This document shows, piece by piece, positions 34,100-40,915 of a stretch of DNA of 40,915 nt. The position numbers and the translations under genes were made by a program. The DNA comes from Methylocystis sp. (GTDB lineage Bacteria > Pseudomonadota > Alphaproteobacteria > Rhizobiales > Beijerinckiaceae). Position 1 is the first letter of the stretch. Each line of letters begins with the position of its first letter. The DNA lies in NCBI GenBank assembly GCA_020252485.1, contig JADCCX010000125.1:1-40915 (forward strand), written 5' to 3'. Under the pieces are notes generated by a model. The model saw nothing but the letters and a program-made list of their open reading frames with translations. It searched no databases and was not told the origin of the DNA.

Positions 34100-34870
34100 T
34101 CAGGCGGGAAGCGCGAATCCCTCGGTTTCGATGTCGATGAAGGCTGCGCCAACCCTGGCGACGGCCTTGTAAAATGGTGTCCTGGCGCAAGCGTCCAAAT
34201 CGTTGAACAGACGCGAGGCCCAGGGCTGGATGTGGCGCGTGAAGAAAGCCCGCTGCTCGGATTCGCCGCCGGCGAAGTCGCCGCCGATCAGGCCGGCCAT
34301 GATTTCCAGCAGGATGCCGATGTGATCTTCCGGCTCGAACAGCCCCTCCGACCGTTCGATTCCCAGCCGCACCATATCCTCCCGGACCCGGGCAAGCGGG
34401 CGCTCGTGCAGGAAACCTGTCTGGTAATAGGAGCCGTAAGGCAGAAGCTCGCCGCGCCCCACGCCGATGAACAGCCGGAAAAACTCGCGCGACTCCGTAT
34501 CGGCATCCGTCTCGTCCGCGGCTTCCGCCAGCGACATGTGGAGCAGACCCAGGGTCGAGGCATCGCCATGCAGGCGGCCGATCTCGGCGATCAGGGCAGC
34601 GGAGGGGGCCTGCCGCAGCAGCGAGCCCAGCAGCAGATATTCGCGCATCCGCGCCTGATCGACCTCATCAATCGCGGGCGCCGCGCCCTCGTAAAGATCG
34701 GGACGCAGGATGGAGCGGGCGATGCCGGTGATGGCTTCAACGGAAACGACGCGATCCGCCGGAACCCGGCTCCAATTGGAGACGGACGGCTGAGCGATGC
34801 CGAGCTTTCGCGCCAATGACGCAATCCCCCCGGCTGCATCGATCGCTTGTTGAAGTCCCTGATCCCGCAT
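34100..34870 (-). CDS. YdaS/Cro-like DNA-binding domain fused to a TorD-type chaperone
   Basis: A 256-residue two-domain protein. Residues 1-60 form a helix-turn-helix of the YdaS/Cro kind: LQQAIDAAGGIASLARKLG, then IAQPSVSNWSRVPADRVVSV, then the typical LRPDLYEG. Residues 72-250 match the TorD/DmsD family of chaperones that hold the Tat signal peptide and cofactor site of molybdoenzymes, with ELLPYGSYY (141-149), EPEDHIG (179-185) and HIQPWASRLFNDL (213-225). It is the first gene of the formate dehydrogenase operon. I take the ATG at 34870; a GTG two codons earlier is possible. The combination suggests one protein both assists the alpha subunit and controls its genes. Confidence 0.82.
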   Translation of the reverse strand: MRDQGLQQAIDAAGGIASLARKLGIAQPSVSNWSRVPADRVVSVEAITGIARSILRPDLYEGAAPAIDEVDQARMREYLLLGSLLRQAPSAALIAEIGRLHGDASTLGLLHMSLAEAADETDADTESREFFRLFIGVGRGELLPYGSYYQTGFLHERPLARVREDMVRLGIERSEGLFEPEDHIGILLEIMAGLIGGDFAGGESEQRAFFTRHIQPWASRLFNDLDACARTPFYKAVARVGAAFIDIETEGFALPA

Positions 34871-34916
34871 ATCCACCCACGGCCCGATTAATCCGGGCTT
34901 CGTTATTCCTACCCCT

Positions 34917-34948
34917 CATCCGTTCGGATGATATAGCTTATAGCTATA
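34917..34948. promoter_or_regulatory. Repeat-rich control site before the formate dehydrogenase operon
   Basis: Within 32 bases there is CATCCGTTCGGATG (34917-34930, 6-bp arms), then two adjacent direct copies of TATAGCT (34932-34938 and 34939-34945), the second extending into the palindrome TATAGCTATA (34939-34948). They lie about 50-80 bases before the chaperone-regulator ATG, where the operon promoter is expected; TATAGCT resembles a -10 element. A GC-stem hairpin (34882-34898) follows toward the start codon. Confidence 0.5.
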
Positions 34949-34965
34949 CCAAACTGCGGATCCCT

Positions 34966-35631
34966 TCAAGTGGGCAGTGCGCCGCCATGGCGTTTGCGGA
35001 TAATGTCGTAAAAACTTGATTCATCGGTGGATTGTTGCGTTGCACCAAATTGAATCAGGTCCGGGCCGGAGATTGACGGCCTATCTCCTGCCGGATCATT
35101 TTCCCTTGCGATTTCAGCATTTTCACTGATGCCGGATGGCTCAGGCTTTTCAACCGATTGCACGGCGTCATTGGGCTGAGCCGCGACGCCCGGAGCCGGC
35201 GCATTTTCCGGCGCTGTGGCGGCTTCCCGCATTGGGCCTGTGCCGAACACGCGGTCGACCATCGCCTTCACGTCCACTCCCTTGACGGAGGAGCTCCAGC
35301 CCGGAATCGAATCCGGGTTGTTGAAGTCCCATTGGTAATCCGCCATCTCGATGAAATTCCGGATTTCGGGATCGGTCACCCACAGTTTCCGCAAGGCCGC
35401 ATTGCGCAGGGCCTCCGGGACATGTTTCTGGAAGAAGGCCGAGATATCGCTGCCGGGAATGATGCTGTCGAGCGAGGGGAGAGGCGGCGGCTCTCCCTCT
35501 TCGACGGCGTTTTCCGGCAAGGGCGGCGGTTTCGGCGGCTCGGCTGCCTGCCGTTGGACCTCCTGCTTGCGCCGCGCCCAGCGCGCAAGAAAACTGTCCT
35601 CGGACTGGATTTCTTCCTCCGGGCGGCTCAT
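34966..35631 (-). CDS. DUF3306 domain protein of the formate dehydrogenase accessory operon
   Basis: A 221-residue soluble protein matching DUF3306. The N-terminus MSRPEEEIQSEDSFLARWARRKQEV is followed by a proline-rich linker and the conserved core LPSLDSIIPGSDISAFF ... VPEALRNAALRKLWVTDPEIRNFIEMADYQWDFNNP. The C-terminal 90 residues are low-complexity Pro/Ala/Glu. No catalytic residues are evident. It overlaps the DUF3305 gene by four bases (ATGA) and is the last gene of the accessory operon. DUF3305/DUF3306 pairs are known to accompany formate dehydrogenases in proteobacteria; function unknown. Confidence 0.85.
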   Translation of the reverse strand: MSRPEEEIQSEDSFLARWARRKQEVQRQAAEPPKPPPLPENAVEEGEPPPLPSLDSIIPGSDISAFFQKHVPEALRNAALRKLWVTDPEIRNFIEMADYQWDFNNPDSIPGWSSSVKGVDVKAMVDRVFGTGPMREAATAPENAPAPGVAAQPNDAVQSVEKPEPSGISENAEIARENDPAGDRPSISGPDLIQFGATQQSTDESSFYDIIRKRHGGALPT

Positions 35632-36167
35632 ACCTTGCCTTCCTTCTCGCGCAGCTCCCGCATCAGCCGGTCGCGTTCGGGGCCCTGCCTGCCGAAGGCC
35701 AGCGCCTCGGGATCGGCGCGGTCGCGTTTGCGCTTGATGTAGGACGTCTCGACATGGTGCTCGTCGATGAAGGCCATAAGGGCGGCGATGATCGGCTCGG
35801 GCATCGGCACGGCGTTGACGATATCCCATCCGGTCTCCGTGAAGCCTTCGCCTTCGGTGGGATCGCAGGTGACCTGCACGATCTCGGGCATTGCATCGCC
35901 GCTTTGGGACCGCAGGATCACCCAGATCTGCGGCATGCCGCTGGCGATATTGTCACGATAGAACGCCGTTTCGATCGTATGCGCCTCCAGAATCGCCGCG
36001 CCGCCATAGAGCAATTCGCCCTCGCCGTTCCGGCCAAGCGGCGCACCGGGCTCCGCGTCGGCGGGCTCGGGCAGGATGGCGGCGGCTTCCCAGATCCAGT
36101 CCAGCCAGGGCGATTTCGCCTTGCGCTTTTCGAGCACGATCCCGATCGGCAGCGTCAGCGTCGGCAT
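35628..36167 (-). CDS. DUF3305 domain protein of the formate dehydrogenase accessory operon
   Basis: A 179-residue cytoplasmic protein matching DUF3305. It opens with LPIGIVLEKRKAKSPWLDWIWEA and has the core IWVILRSQSGDAMPEIVQVTCDPTEGEGF and a highly charged C-terminal helix. No motif indicates an enzyme. Its start overlaps the DUF6352 stop by one base and its end overlaps DUF3306 by four, so it is made in coupled translation with both. A role as partner of DUF3306 in formate dehydrogenase assembly is plausible but unproven. Confidence 0.85.
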   Translation of the reverse strand: MPTLTLPIGIVLEKRKAKSPWLDWIWEAAAILPEPADAEPGAPLGRNGEGELLYGGAAILEAHTIETAFYRDNIASGMPQIWVILRSQSGDAMPEIVQVTCDPTEGEGFTETGWDIVNAVPMPEPIIAALMAFIDEHHVETSYIKRKRDRADPEALAFGRQGPERDRLMRELREKEGKV

Positions 36168-37213
36168 CAGTGGGCGTCCTTCAGCGGCAAGTCAGCCATG
36201 AAAGGAAGACCTGCAATCAGGTTCTGCGGCTTCATGCGGATGATCCGGTCCGGCCCCATGGCCAGGATCAGATAGATCGGCTTTCCGGCGACGGCAGGCA
36301 AGATGCGCGGATCATCGCCCGGAATCATCTCGTAGAGCGCCACGACGCGGGCCCTGTCGGCCTCCGGCACATCCTTGCCCTTCCACAGCTGGTTGCCGAT
36401 GCGGGTCGCCTCCTGATCGAGGCCGATGAACCAGACCCAGTCCTTGTCCTCGATTTCGGCGACGGCGCGGACGGAGGCCTCAAGGCCGAGCAGATGGGAC
36501 AGCCAACGGGATATCGCGGTCCCAAGCGCCTGGCGGGCCTCCTTATCGATGCCGAAATCCATGACCATGTCGAAGGCGTCCGAGCGGGCCTTGTAGCCTT
36601 CGGCATTGTCGCCGATCAGCACATCAAGGTCCTTCGCCGCCTGCTCGCCGAACATGGCGACAAGCGGCGAAGCATGGACATCCAGCTTCGCGCCATCGAC
36701 GGTTTCCTCGTCGGCCAGCAACAGCGCGCCGTCGTTGATCGTCAGCCGCTGGGCGCGGAAGAACATCTCGGCCGCGCGCAAAACGAAGGCGCTCTCCTCC
36801 TCGTCCATGGCATTGCGCAGGATGGCGTGCACAAGCTGGTTGACGAAGATCGGCGGCGTCCAGCCCATGCCGTCGCGCACCAGCCGCAGATAGGCGGCCT
36901 CAAGCGTTCCGGAGGAGAGCAGCAGATCGCGGAACGCAATCAGCATCCGCCAGTTTTCGCGGGCATCCGGGTCCTGCATCGCCGCGATCTCAGCAGCATC
37001 GACCGGGTCGGCGGGCGCGATCATCAACCGCGCATGCAAGGCGCGCTCGGCCGCGCAGGCCTCCGGCGGCGGCACGGCCTCCGGCCTCGCATAGAAGGCT
37101 TTCAGAAACTCGTCCGTGATGGCGAGGTGGCCTGCCGCATCGCGCTGCAGCAGCAGATGCCCGGACGAGACCCAGAACTCATGGCCGGCATGATGGTGGG
37201 CGAGCGCGTCCAT
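36167..37213 (-). CDS. DUF6352 family protein
   Basis: A 348-residue soluble protein resembling DUF6352, a family seen almost only beside formate dehydrogenase genes. The N-terminus is His-rich (MDALAHHHAGHEFW), followed by VSSGHLLLQRDAAGHLAITDEFLKAFYARPE. The rest is mainly helical, acidic, and has no known catalytic signature, membrane segment or signal peptide. Position and overlaps (one base with both neighbours) show it belongs to the accessory operon. I make no functional claim beyond that. Confidence 0.75.
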   Translation of the reverse strand: MDALAHHHAGHEFWVSSGHLLLQRDAAGHLAITDEFLKAFYARPEAVPPPEACAAERALHARLMIAPADPVDAAEIAAMQDPDARENWRMLIAFRDLLLSSGTLEAAYLRLVRDGMGWTPPIFVNQLVHAILRNAMDEEESAFVLRAAEMFFRAQRLTINDGALLLADEETVDGAKLDVHASPLVAMFGEQAAKDLDVLIGDNAEGYKARSDAFDMVMDFGIDKEARQALGTAISRWLSHLLGLEASVRAVAEIEDKDWVWFIGLDQEATRIGNQLWKGKDVPEADRARVVALYEMIPGDDPRILPAVAGKPIYLILAMGPDRIIRMKPQNLIAGLPFMADLPLKDAH

Positions 37214-37779
37214 CAGCGTTGGCCTCCGGGGGCCGATGCAGCGCTGCCCAGCGATGTCAGATCGACATGCTCTTCGGGCTCCTCCTCGCCTTCCACCGCG
37301 TGGAAGGTGAAGACGCGGCTGAAGCTGTCCTTGTTGAAGGGGAGGCCGGCCTGCACAATGCGGAACTGCTCGCGGATATCGCCGTTCTCGTCCAGCCTGC
37401 GGTGAATGACGACCAGCGTCTGTTCGGGATGCTGGGCGCAGCTTTCGGCGAAGCGGATCTCCTCATCCGCCGCCGCGAGCGCGGTCGCCATATCCGGCGC
37501 GCCGAGCTCGGCCACCAGTCTGGCGGCGAGATGGCGCACGGCGTCGTCGCGTTCGCCGGCATTGGCTTCGGTCACGATGGCGATGGTTGACCAGCCGAAC
37601 GTGTCAAGCCCCAGCCAGCCGGAGCGGAAGGCGACCTTCGCTTTGCCCTTCAGCGCCGCGACATCTTCGCTGAAGTAGAGAAACGAGCCCGGCACCGCCC
37701 ATTCGCCGGGCTCGGCGGCCTTCTCGAAGGCAAAGGTATCGGAAGGGTCGAGCCTGATGGTGCGCAGCAGCTTCGTCAC
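37213..37779 (-). CDS. DUF6505 family protein
   Basis: A 188-residue soluble protein resembling DUF6505. It starts TKLLRTIRLDPSDTFAFEKAAEPGEWAVPGSF and contains FRSGWLGLDTFGWSTIAIV and RIVQAGLPFNKDSFSRVFTFH. It begins with GTG, whose bases overlap the stop of the ligase-like gene (GTGA), and its stop overlaps the DUF6352 start. No cofactor or catalytic motif is visible. It is known, as far as I recall, only from this gene neighbourhood. Confidence 0.72.
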   Translation of the reverse strand: MTKLLRTIRLDPSDTFAFEKAAEPGEWAVPGSFLYFSEDVAALKGKAKVAFRSGWLGLDTFGWSTIAIVTEANAGERDDAVRHLAARLVAELGAPDMATALAAADEEIRFAESCAQHPEQTLVVIHRRLDENGDIREQFRIVQAGLPFNKDSFSRVFTFHAVEGEEEPEEHVDLTSLGSAASAPGGQR

Positions 37780-38594
37780 AGCTTCGGCTCCCGGCTTTCC
37801 GGATCATACCAATCGGCTTTGGCGAGCGCCGCGAGGAAATCCCGTCTTTCCGCCGCGCCCTCCTTGCCGATGGCGTGCACCAGAAGATCGCCATTGCCGT
37901 TGATGCCGCGCTTCAGGCTCTTGTCCTCCGGCAGGCGGGCCAGCCATTCGCGGCCGACCTTGCGGAAACCGCGCTCCGCCCAGGCATCGACATGCACCAT
38001 CAGATGGCGGCAGAAGCTCTCGACCAGCGCGCCCGGATCGATGGCCTCGAATCCCTCCACCTCCAGTGCGGTGCCGATGCTCCAGGCGCCCGGCTCCAGC
38101 GAGACGCCGCTTTCCCTGCTGCGCACCACGGCGGTCCGCATCATGCCGCCGAAGACAAGCCATTCCGGCGGCTGATCCTCGGGAGCGCGCTCCGGCCAGG
38201 CAAGGCGGCCGCCGCCGATCAGGCCATGATCGAAGAACATCGCGTCAGGCCAGTGGAAATGCACCGGCTTCTCCGGCGGGCAATGCACGGCCAGCGAATC
38301 CGCCATGGCGCACATACAGGCATAAAAGGCGCGGCGCGCCGACAGCAGCGGCTCGTCCGGCTCCAGCACCACGGCGAATTCCACGAGATCGAACCGCTTG
38401 ACCCAGGCGAGCGTGCCGGCGCCGCGCCGGCTGGCGATCGCCTGCGCATGGGCGAAGGCATCGCCCCCTTCGCGCAAGGCCACAAGCTCGAAGCCGGGCG
38501 GCAGATCGAGCCTGTCCGCGCCATCGCCCGCCCCGAAGATTTCCGGCGCGGCGCGGCTGTCACTGGCATTTGAGATGGGAGTCTCTCCCGACAC
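37776..38594 (-). CDS. Biotin/lipoate-protein-ligase-like protein
   Basis: A 272-residue protein of the biotin/lipoate ligase family, probably with a DUF4444-like C-terminus. RRGAGTLAWVKRF (56-68) occupies the place of the nucleotide-binding GRGRxGR loop and HFHWPDAMFFDHGLIGGG that of the KWPND...K-x-G core. In this copy both lysines normally found there are replaced (His and Leu), so it may bind an acyl or biotinyl group without the usual transfer chemistry, or do something else. It starts with GTG behind GGGGGA and heads the accessory operon, four bases overlapping DUF6505. The alternative is a true ligase with an unusual active site. Confidence 0.7.
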   Translation of the reverse strand: MSGETPISNASDSRAAPEIFGAGDGADRLDLPPGFELVALREGGDAFAHAQAIASRRGAGTLAWVKRFDLVEFAVVLEPDEPLLSARRAFYACMCAMADSLAVHCPPEKPVHFHWPDAMFFDHGLIGGGRLAWPERAPEDQPPEWLVFGGMMRTAVVRSRESGVSLEPGAWSIGTALEVEGFEAIDPGALVESFCRHLMVHVDAWAERGFRKVGREWLARLPEDKSLKRGINGNGDLLVHAIGKEGAAERRDFLAALAKADWYDPESREPKL

Positions 38595-38610
38595 GTTTCC
38601 CCCGGGTCCC

Positions 38611-38639
38611 TTGTGTCTTTTACGGATGCGCCTTTATAG
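38611..38639 (+). promoter_or_regulatory. Candidate promoter of the multi-cluster ferredoxin gene
   Basis: TTGTGT (38611-38616) and TTATAG (38634-38639) are 17 bases apart in the 89-base gap between the two divergent genes. It would give a short leader of about 40 bases before the ATG at 38684. Confidence 0.4.
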
Positions 38640-38683
38640 GGCTTCCCAACAAGGCGCAAACAGCCGCACCGGAAAACCTGCCC

Positions 38684-40741
38684 ATGGCCCTGCCCACATC
38701 AACGATCGTGCTGTGCTCCTGTGAGGACACGATGCGCCCTGATGGCAAGGCGGTTGGAAAGGCATGTTCCGGGGCGACGGTGAAATCCGCCAGTCACCTT
38801 TGCCGTTCGGAGATCGGCCTGTTTGCGGAGCTCGCGGCGAAACCGGGTGATCTGGTCATCGGCTGCACGCAGGAAGCGCCATTATTTCAGGATCTTGCGC
38901 AGGAGAGCGGATTCAAGGCTTCAGTGTCCTTCGTCAACATCCGGGAGACGGCGGGCTGGTCCAGCGAGGGCGCCAAGGCCGGTCCCAAGACCGCCGCCCT
39001 GATCGCCGCCGCGGCAACCCCGATGCCCTCGATCTCGCCGGTGACGCTCTCCAGCGAAGGCGTGGCGCTGATCCTCGGCCGCGGCCAGATTGCGGTCGAT
39101 GTCGCCGCGAAGCTTTCCGCCAAGCTTGATGTCACGGTGATCCTCTCCTCGCTGGATGGCATTATGCCTCCGCGCCGGGCGGATTTCCCGATCCGTCAAG
39201 GCCGGGCGCGCAATGCGCAAGGCTGGCTCGGCGCCTTCGAGGTTGTCATCGACGGTTTCGCCGAACCGGCTGTCTCCTCCAGGGACGGCCTGAAGGCCGG
39301 GCGCGGCAAGGATGGGCTTACGTCCCGTTGCGATGTCCTCATCGATCTGACCGGCGGTCAGCCGCTGTTTCCCGCTCCCGATCTGCGGGCGGGCTATCTG
39401 CGCGCCGATCCCGCATCGCCTGCTGCGGTGGCGGAACTCCTGTTCGCGGCCGCCGATCTGGTCGGCGCCTTCGACAAGCCGAAATACATCGATTTCAAGC
39501 CGGACCTCTGCGCCCATTCGCGCTCGAAGATCACCGGCTGCACCCGCTGCCTCGACCTTTGCCCTACCGGCGCGATCACGCCTTCGGGCGATCATGTGGC
39601 GATCTCCGCCGAAATCTGCGCCGGCTGCGGCGCCTGCGCCGCCGCCTGCCCGACGGGAGCGGCCAATTACGCGCTGCCCTCTCCCGATGCGCTGCTGATG
39701 AAGCTGCGCAGCTTGCTGGCCATCTACCGGGGCGCTGGCGGCAAGGATGCGATCGTGCTGTTCCACGATGCCGATCACGGCTGGGGCCTGATCGAGGCGC
39801 TGGCGCGCTACGGCGATGGCCTGCCGGCCAATGTGCTGCCGGTCGAAGTGCAGGAAGTGACGCAGGTCGGCATCGAGGCCGTGGCAGCCATCTTCGCCTA
39901 TGGCGGCGCAGCCGTGCGCTTCCTGACCCGCGCCAGGCCGAAACATGCGATCGACGGGTTGCGCCAGACGATCACGCTCGCGAACCAGCTGATCGGCGCG
40001 CAGGGCTTCACGCGGGATGCGGCGGGCACGATCGAGACGGATGATCCCGACCTCTTGCTGGCCGCCCTGCATGCGATCGGTCGCGGGTCCGTGTCGAAGG
40101 CGCCGTCCAGCTTCCTGCCCATCGGCGGCAAGCGCGATATCATGATGCTGGCGCTGAGAGAGATGCACCGCGCCGCGCCGGCGCCGGTGGAGGTGATCGC
40201 GCTGGAGAAGGGCGCGCCCTTCGGCCGCGTGCGGGTCGAGACGGAAGGCTGCACGCTCTGCCTCTCCTGTGTCTCGGCCTGTCCCGTTTCGGCAATTGGC
40301 GACAATCCCGACAAGCCGATGCTGACCTTCGACGAAAGCCTCTGCGTGCAATGCGGGCTTTGCGCCGCCACCTGCCCGGAGCATGTCATTACGCTGGAGC
40401 CGCGCCTCGATTTCAGCGCCTTCGGCGCGAAACCCGTGCTGCTGAAGCAGGAGGAGCCCGCCCATTGCAGCGAATGCGGCAAGGCCTTCGGCGTGAAATC
40501 AACGATCGACCGCATCGCCGCCAAGCTCGAAGGCAGGCACTGGATGTTCTCGGGCGCGAATGCCGACCGCCTGAAGGTGCTGCGCATGTGCGAAAACTGC
40601 CGCGTGGGCGCCATGACGGCGCAGAGCTTCGATCCCTATGGCGCGCCCGAGCGGGCGGCGGCGAAGACCAGCGAGGATTATTTCCGCGAGCGCGAGGAGA
40701 TCGAGAAGGCAAGGGCGGCGAACCGGGATAAGCCGGATTGA
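38684..40741 (+). CDS. Large 4Fe-4S protein of the formate dehydrogenase accessory locus
   Basis: A 685-residue cytoplasmic iron-sulfur protein. Four ferredoxin-type 4Fe-4S motifs occur in two pairs: Cys276/286/289/293 with 312/315/318/322, and Cys523/526/529/533 with 554/557/560/564. A further CxxC pair at 595/598 and another at 636/639 could bind zinc or iron, rubredoxin-like. The N-terminal part has five cysteines (11, 13, 28, 40, 61) and a nucleotide-binding-like segment, LILGRGQIAVDVAAKLSAKL (129-148). It should shuttle electrons between a soluble donor and an acceptor, or assist cluster assembly. It is divergent from the accessory operon. The ATG at 38684 is chosen because upstream frame sequence overlaps the promoter region and has no homology. 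Confidence 0.82.
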   Translation: MALPTSTIVLCSCEDTMRPDGKAVGKACSGATVKSASHLCRSEIGLFAELAAKPGDLVIGCTQEAPLFQDLAQESGFKASVSFVNIRETAGWSSEGAKAGPKTAALIAAAATPMPSISPVTLSSEGVALILGRGQIAVDVAAKLSAKLDVTVILSSLDGIMPPRRADFPIRQGRARNAQGWLGAFEVVIDGFAEPAVSSRDGLKAGRGKDGLTSRCDVLIDLTGGQPLFPAPDLRAGYLRADPASPAAVAELLFAAADLVGAFDKPKYIDFKPDLCAHSRSKITGCTRCLDLCPTGAITPSGDHVAISAEICAGCGACAAACPTGAANYALPSPDALLMKLRSLLAIYRGAGGKDAIVLFHDADHGWGLIEALARYGDGLPANVLPVEVQEVTQVGIEAVAAIFAYGGAAVRFLTRARPKHAIDGLRQTITLANQLIGAQGFTRDAAGTIETDDPDLLLAALHAIGRGSVSKAPSSFLPIGGKRDIMMLALREMHRAAPAPVEVIALEKGAPFGRVRVETEGCTLCLSCVSACPVSAIGDNPDKPMLTFDESLCVQCGLCAATCPEHVITLEPRLDFSAFGAKPVLLKQEEPAHCSECGKAFGVKSTIDRIAAKLEGRHWMFSGANADRLKVLRMCENCRVGAMTAQSFDPYGAPERAAAKTSEDYFREREEIEKARAANRDKPD

Positions 40742-40770
40742 CGATAGGCTGAAGCGCTTCCACTCCATCG

Positions 40771-40798
40771 TCTCTGCGAGCGAAGCGAAGCAATCCTG
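40771..40798. repeat. Dispersed-repeat-like sequence
   Basis: GCGAGCGAAGCGAAGCAATC (40776-40795) resembles a short interspersed repeat of many alphaproteobacterial and other genomes (the GCGAAGCGAAGCAATCC family). No second copy is seen in this window, so the call rests on memory of the motif. The rest of 40742-40915 shows no gene. Confidence 0.5.
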
Positions 40799-40915
40799 TA
40801 TGTTGTGATTGCGTTTGGATTTCGGACCGAGCGTGAGGGTGGCCGGGGCGCGTAAGCAATCCCGGGTATGACCGTAAACTGGCGAGCGCACGGCCATCCT
40901 CTGTCATACTGCCGA

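Overview
The window looks like a chromosomal segment of a high-GC alphaproteobacterium, most likely order Hyphomicrobiales (Rhizobiales). The reasons are a five-gene branched-chain amino acid ABC cluster carrying a DUF6867-type membrane protein, a formate dehydrogenase of the FDH3 type with DUF3305, DUF3306, DUF6352 and DUF6505 neighbours, PilZ and P1-peptidase genes, and TTGAC-type promoters in front of the ribosomal protein genes. The genus cannot be fixed from the sequence alone. No rRNA, tRNA, CRISPR array or intact insertion sequence was seen.

Left part (1-6.3 kb): trmJ (tRNA 2'-O-methyltransferase), a Tat-exported flavin amine oxidase convergent with a GT87 membrane glycosyltransferase, rpsD with its promoter and terminator, and a soluble chemoreceptor whose N-terminus looks like a globin domain without the heme-binding His. 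The chemoreceptor ends beside five tandem 19-bp repeats copied from the 3' end of an RBBP9-type hydrolase gene. From 6.8 to 8.7 kb lies a lower-GC type II restriction-modification pair closely resembling NgoMIV (GCCGGC), wedged between that hydrolase gene and purB.

Middle part (8.8-17.3 kb): a leftward purB / small membrane protein / rpe group, an SBF-type transporter, a DadA-like oxidase, a PilZ protein, a P1-family peptidase, an exported protein with an EF-hand loop, and a CcdA-type thiol-disulfide transporter. From 17.3 to 24.1 kb is the liv cluster (periplasmic binding protein, DUF6867, LivF, LivG, LivM, LivH), read leftward, with a divergent GntR/FCD regulator and two inverted repeats between them. 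A flavin reductase and rplM-rpsI follow, then a low-GC island holding an orphan HExxH protein and a 40-residue small protein gene.

Right part (27.3-40.7 kb): a molybdenum/formate module. moeA and mobB (molybdenum cofactor maturation) sit downstream of a membrane-bound, Tat-exported formate dehydrogenase (small Tat protein, alpha, beta, cytochrome b gamma). The gene at the head of that operon encodes a YdaS/Cro-like DNA-binding domain fused to a TorD-type chaperone. Upstream, five tightly overlapping genes (a biotin/lipoate-ligase-like protein, DUF6505, DUF6352, DUF3305, DUF3306) form a second operon. It diverges from a 685-residue protein with four 4Fe-4S motifs and extra cysteine pairs. The best candidate for a poorly described system is this accessory set plus the chaperone-regulator fusion: together they look like a dedicated maturation, electron-transfer and self-regulation apparatus for the formate dehydrogenase.
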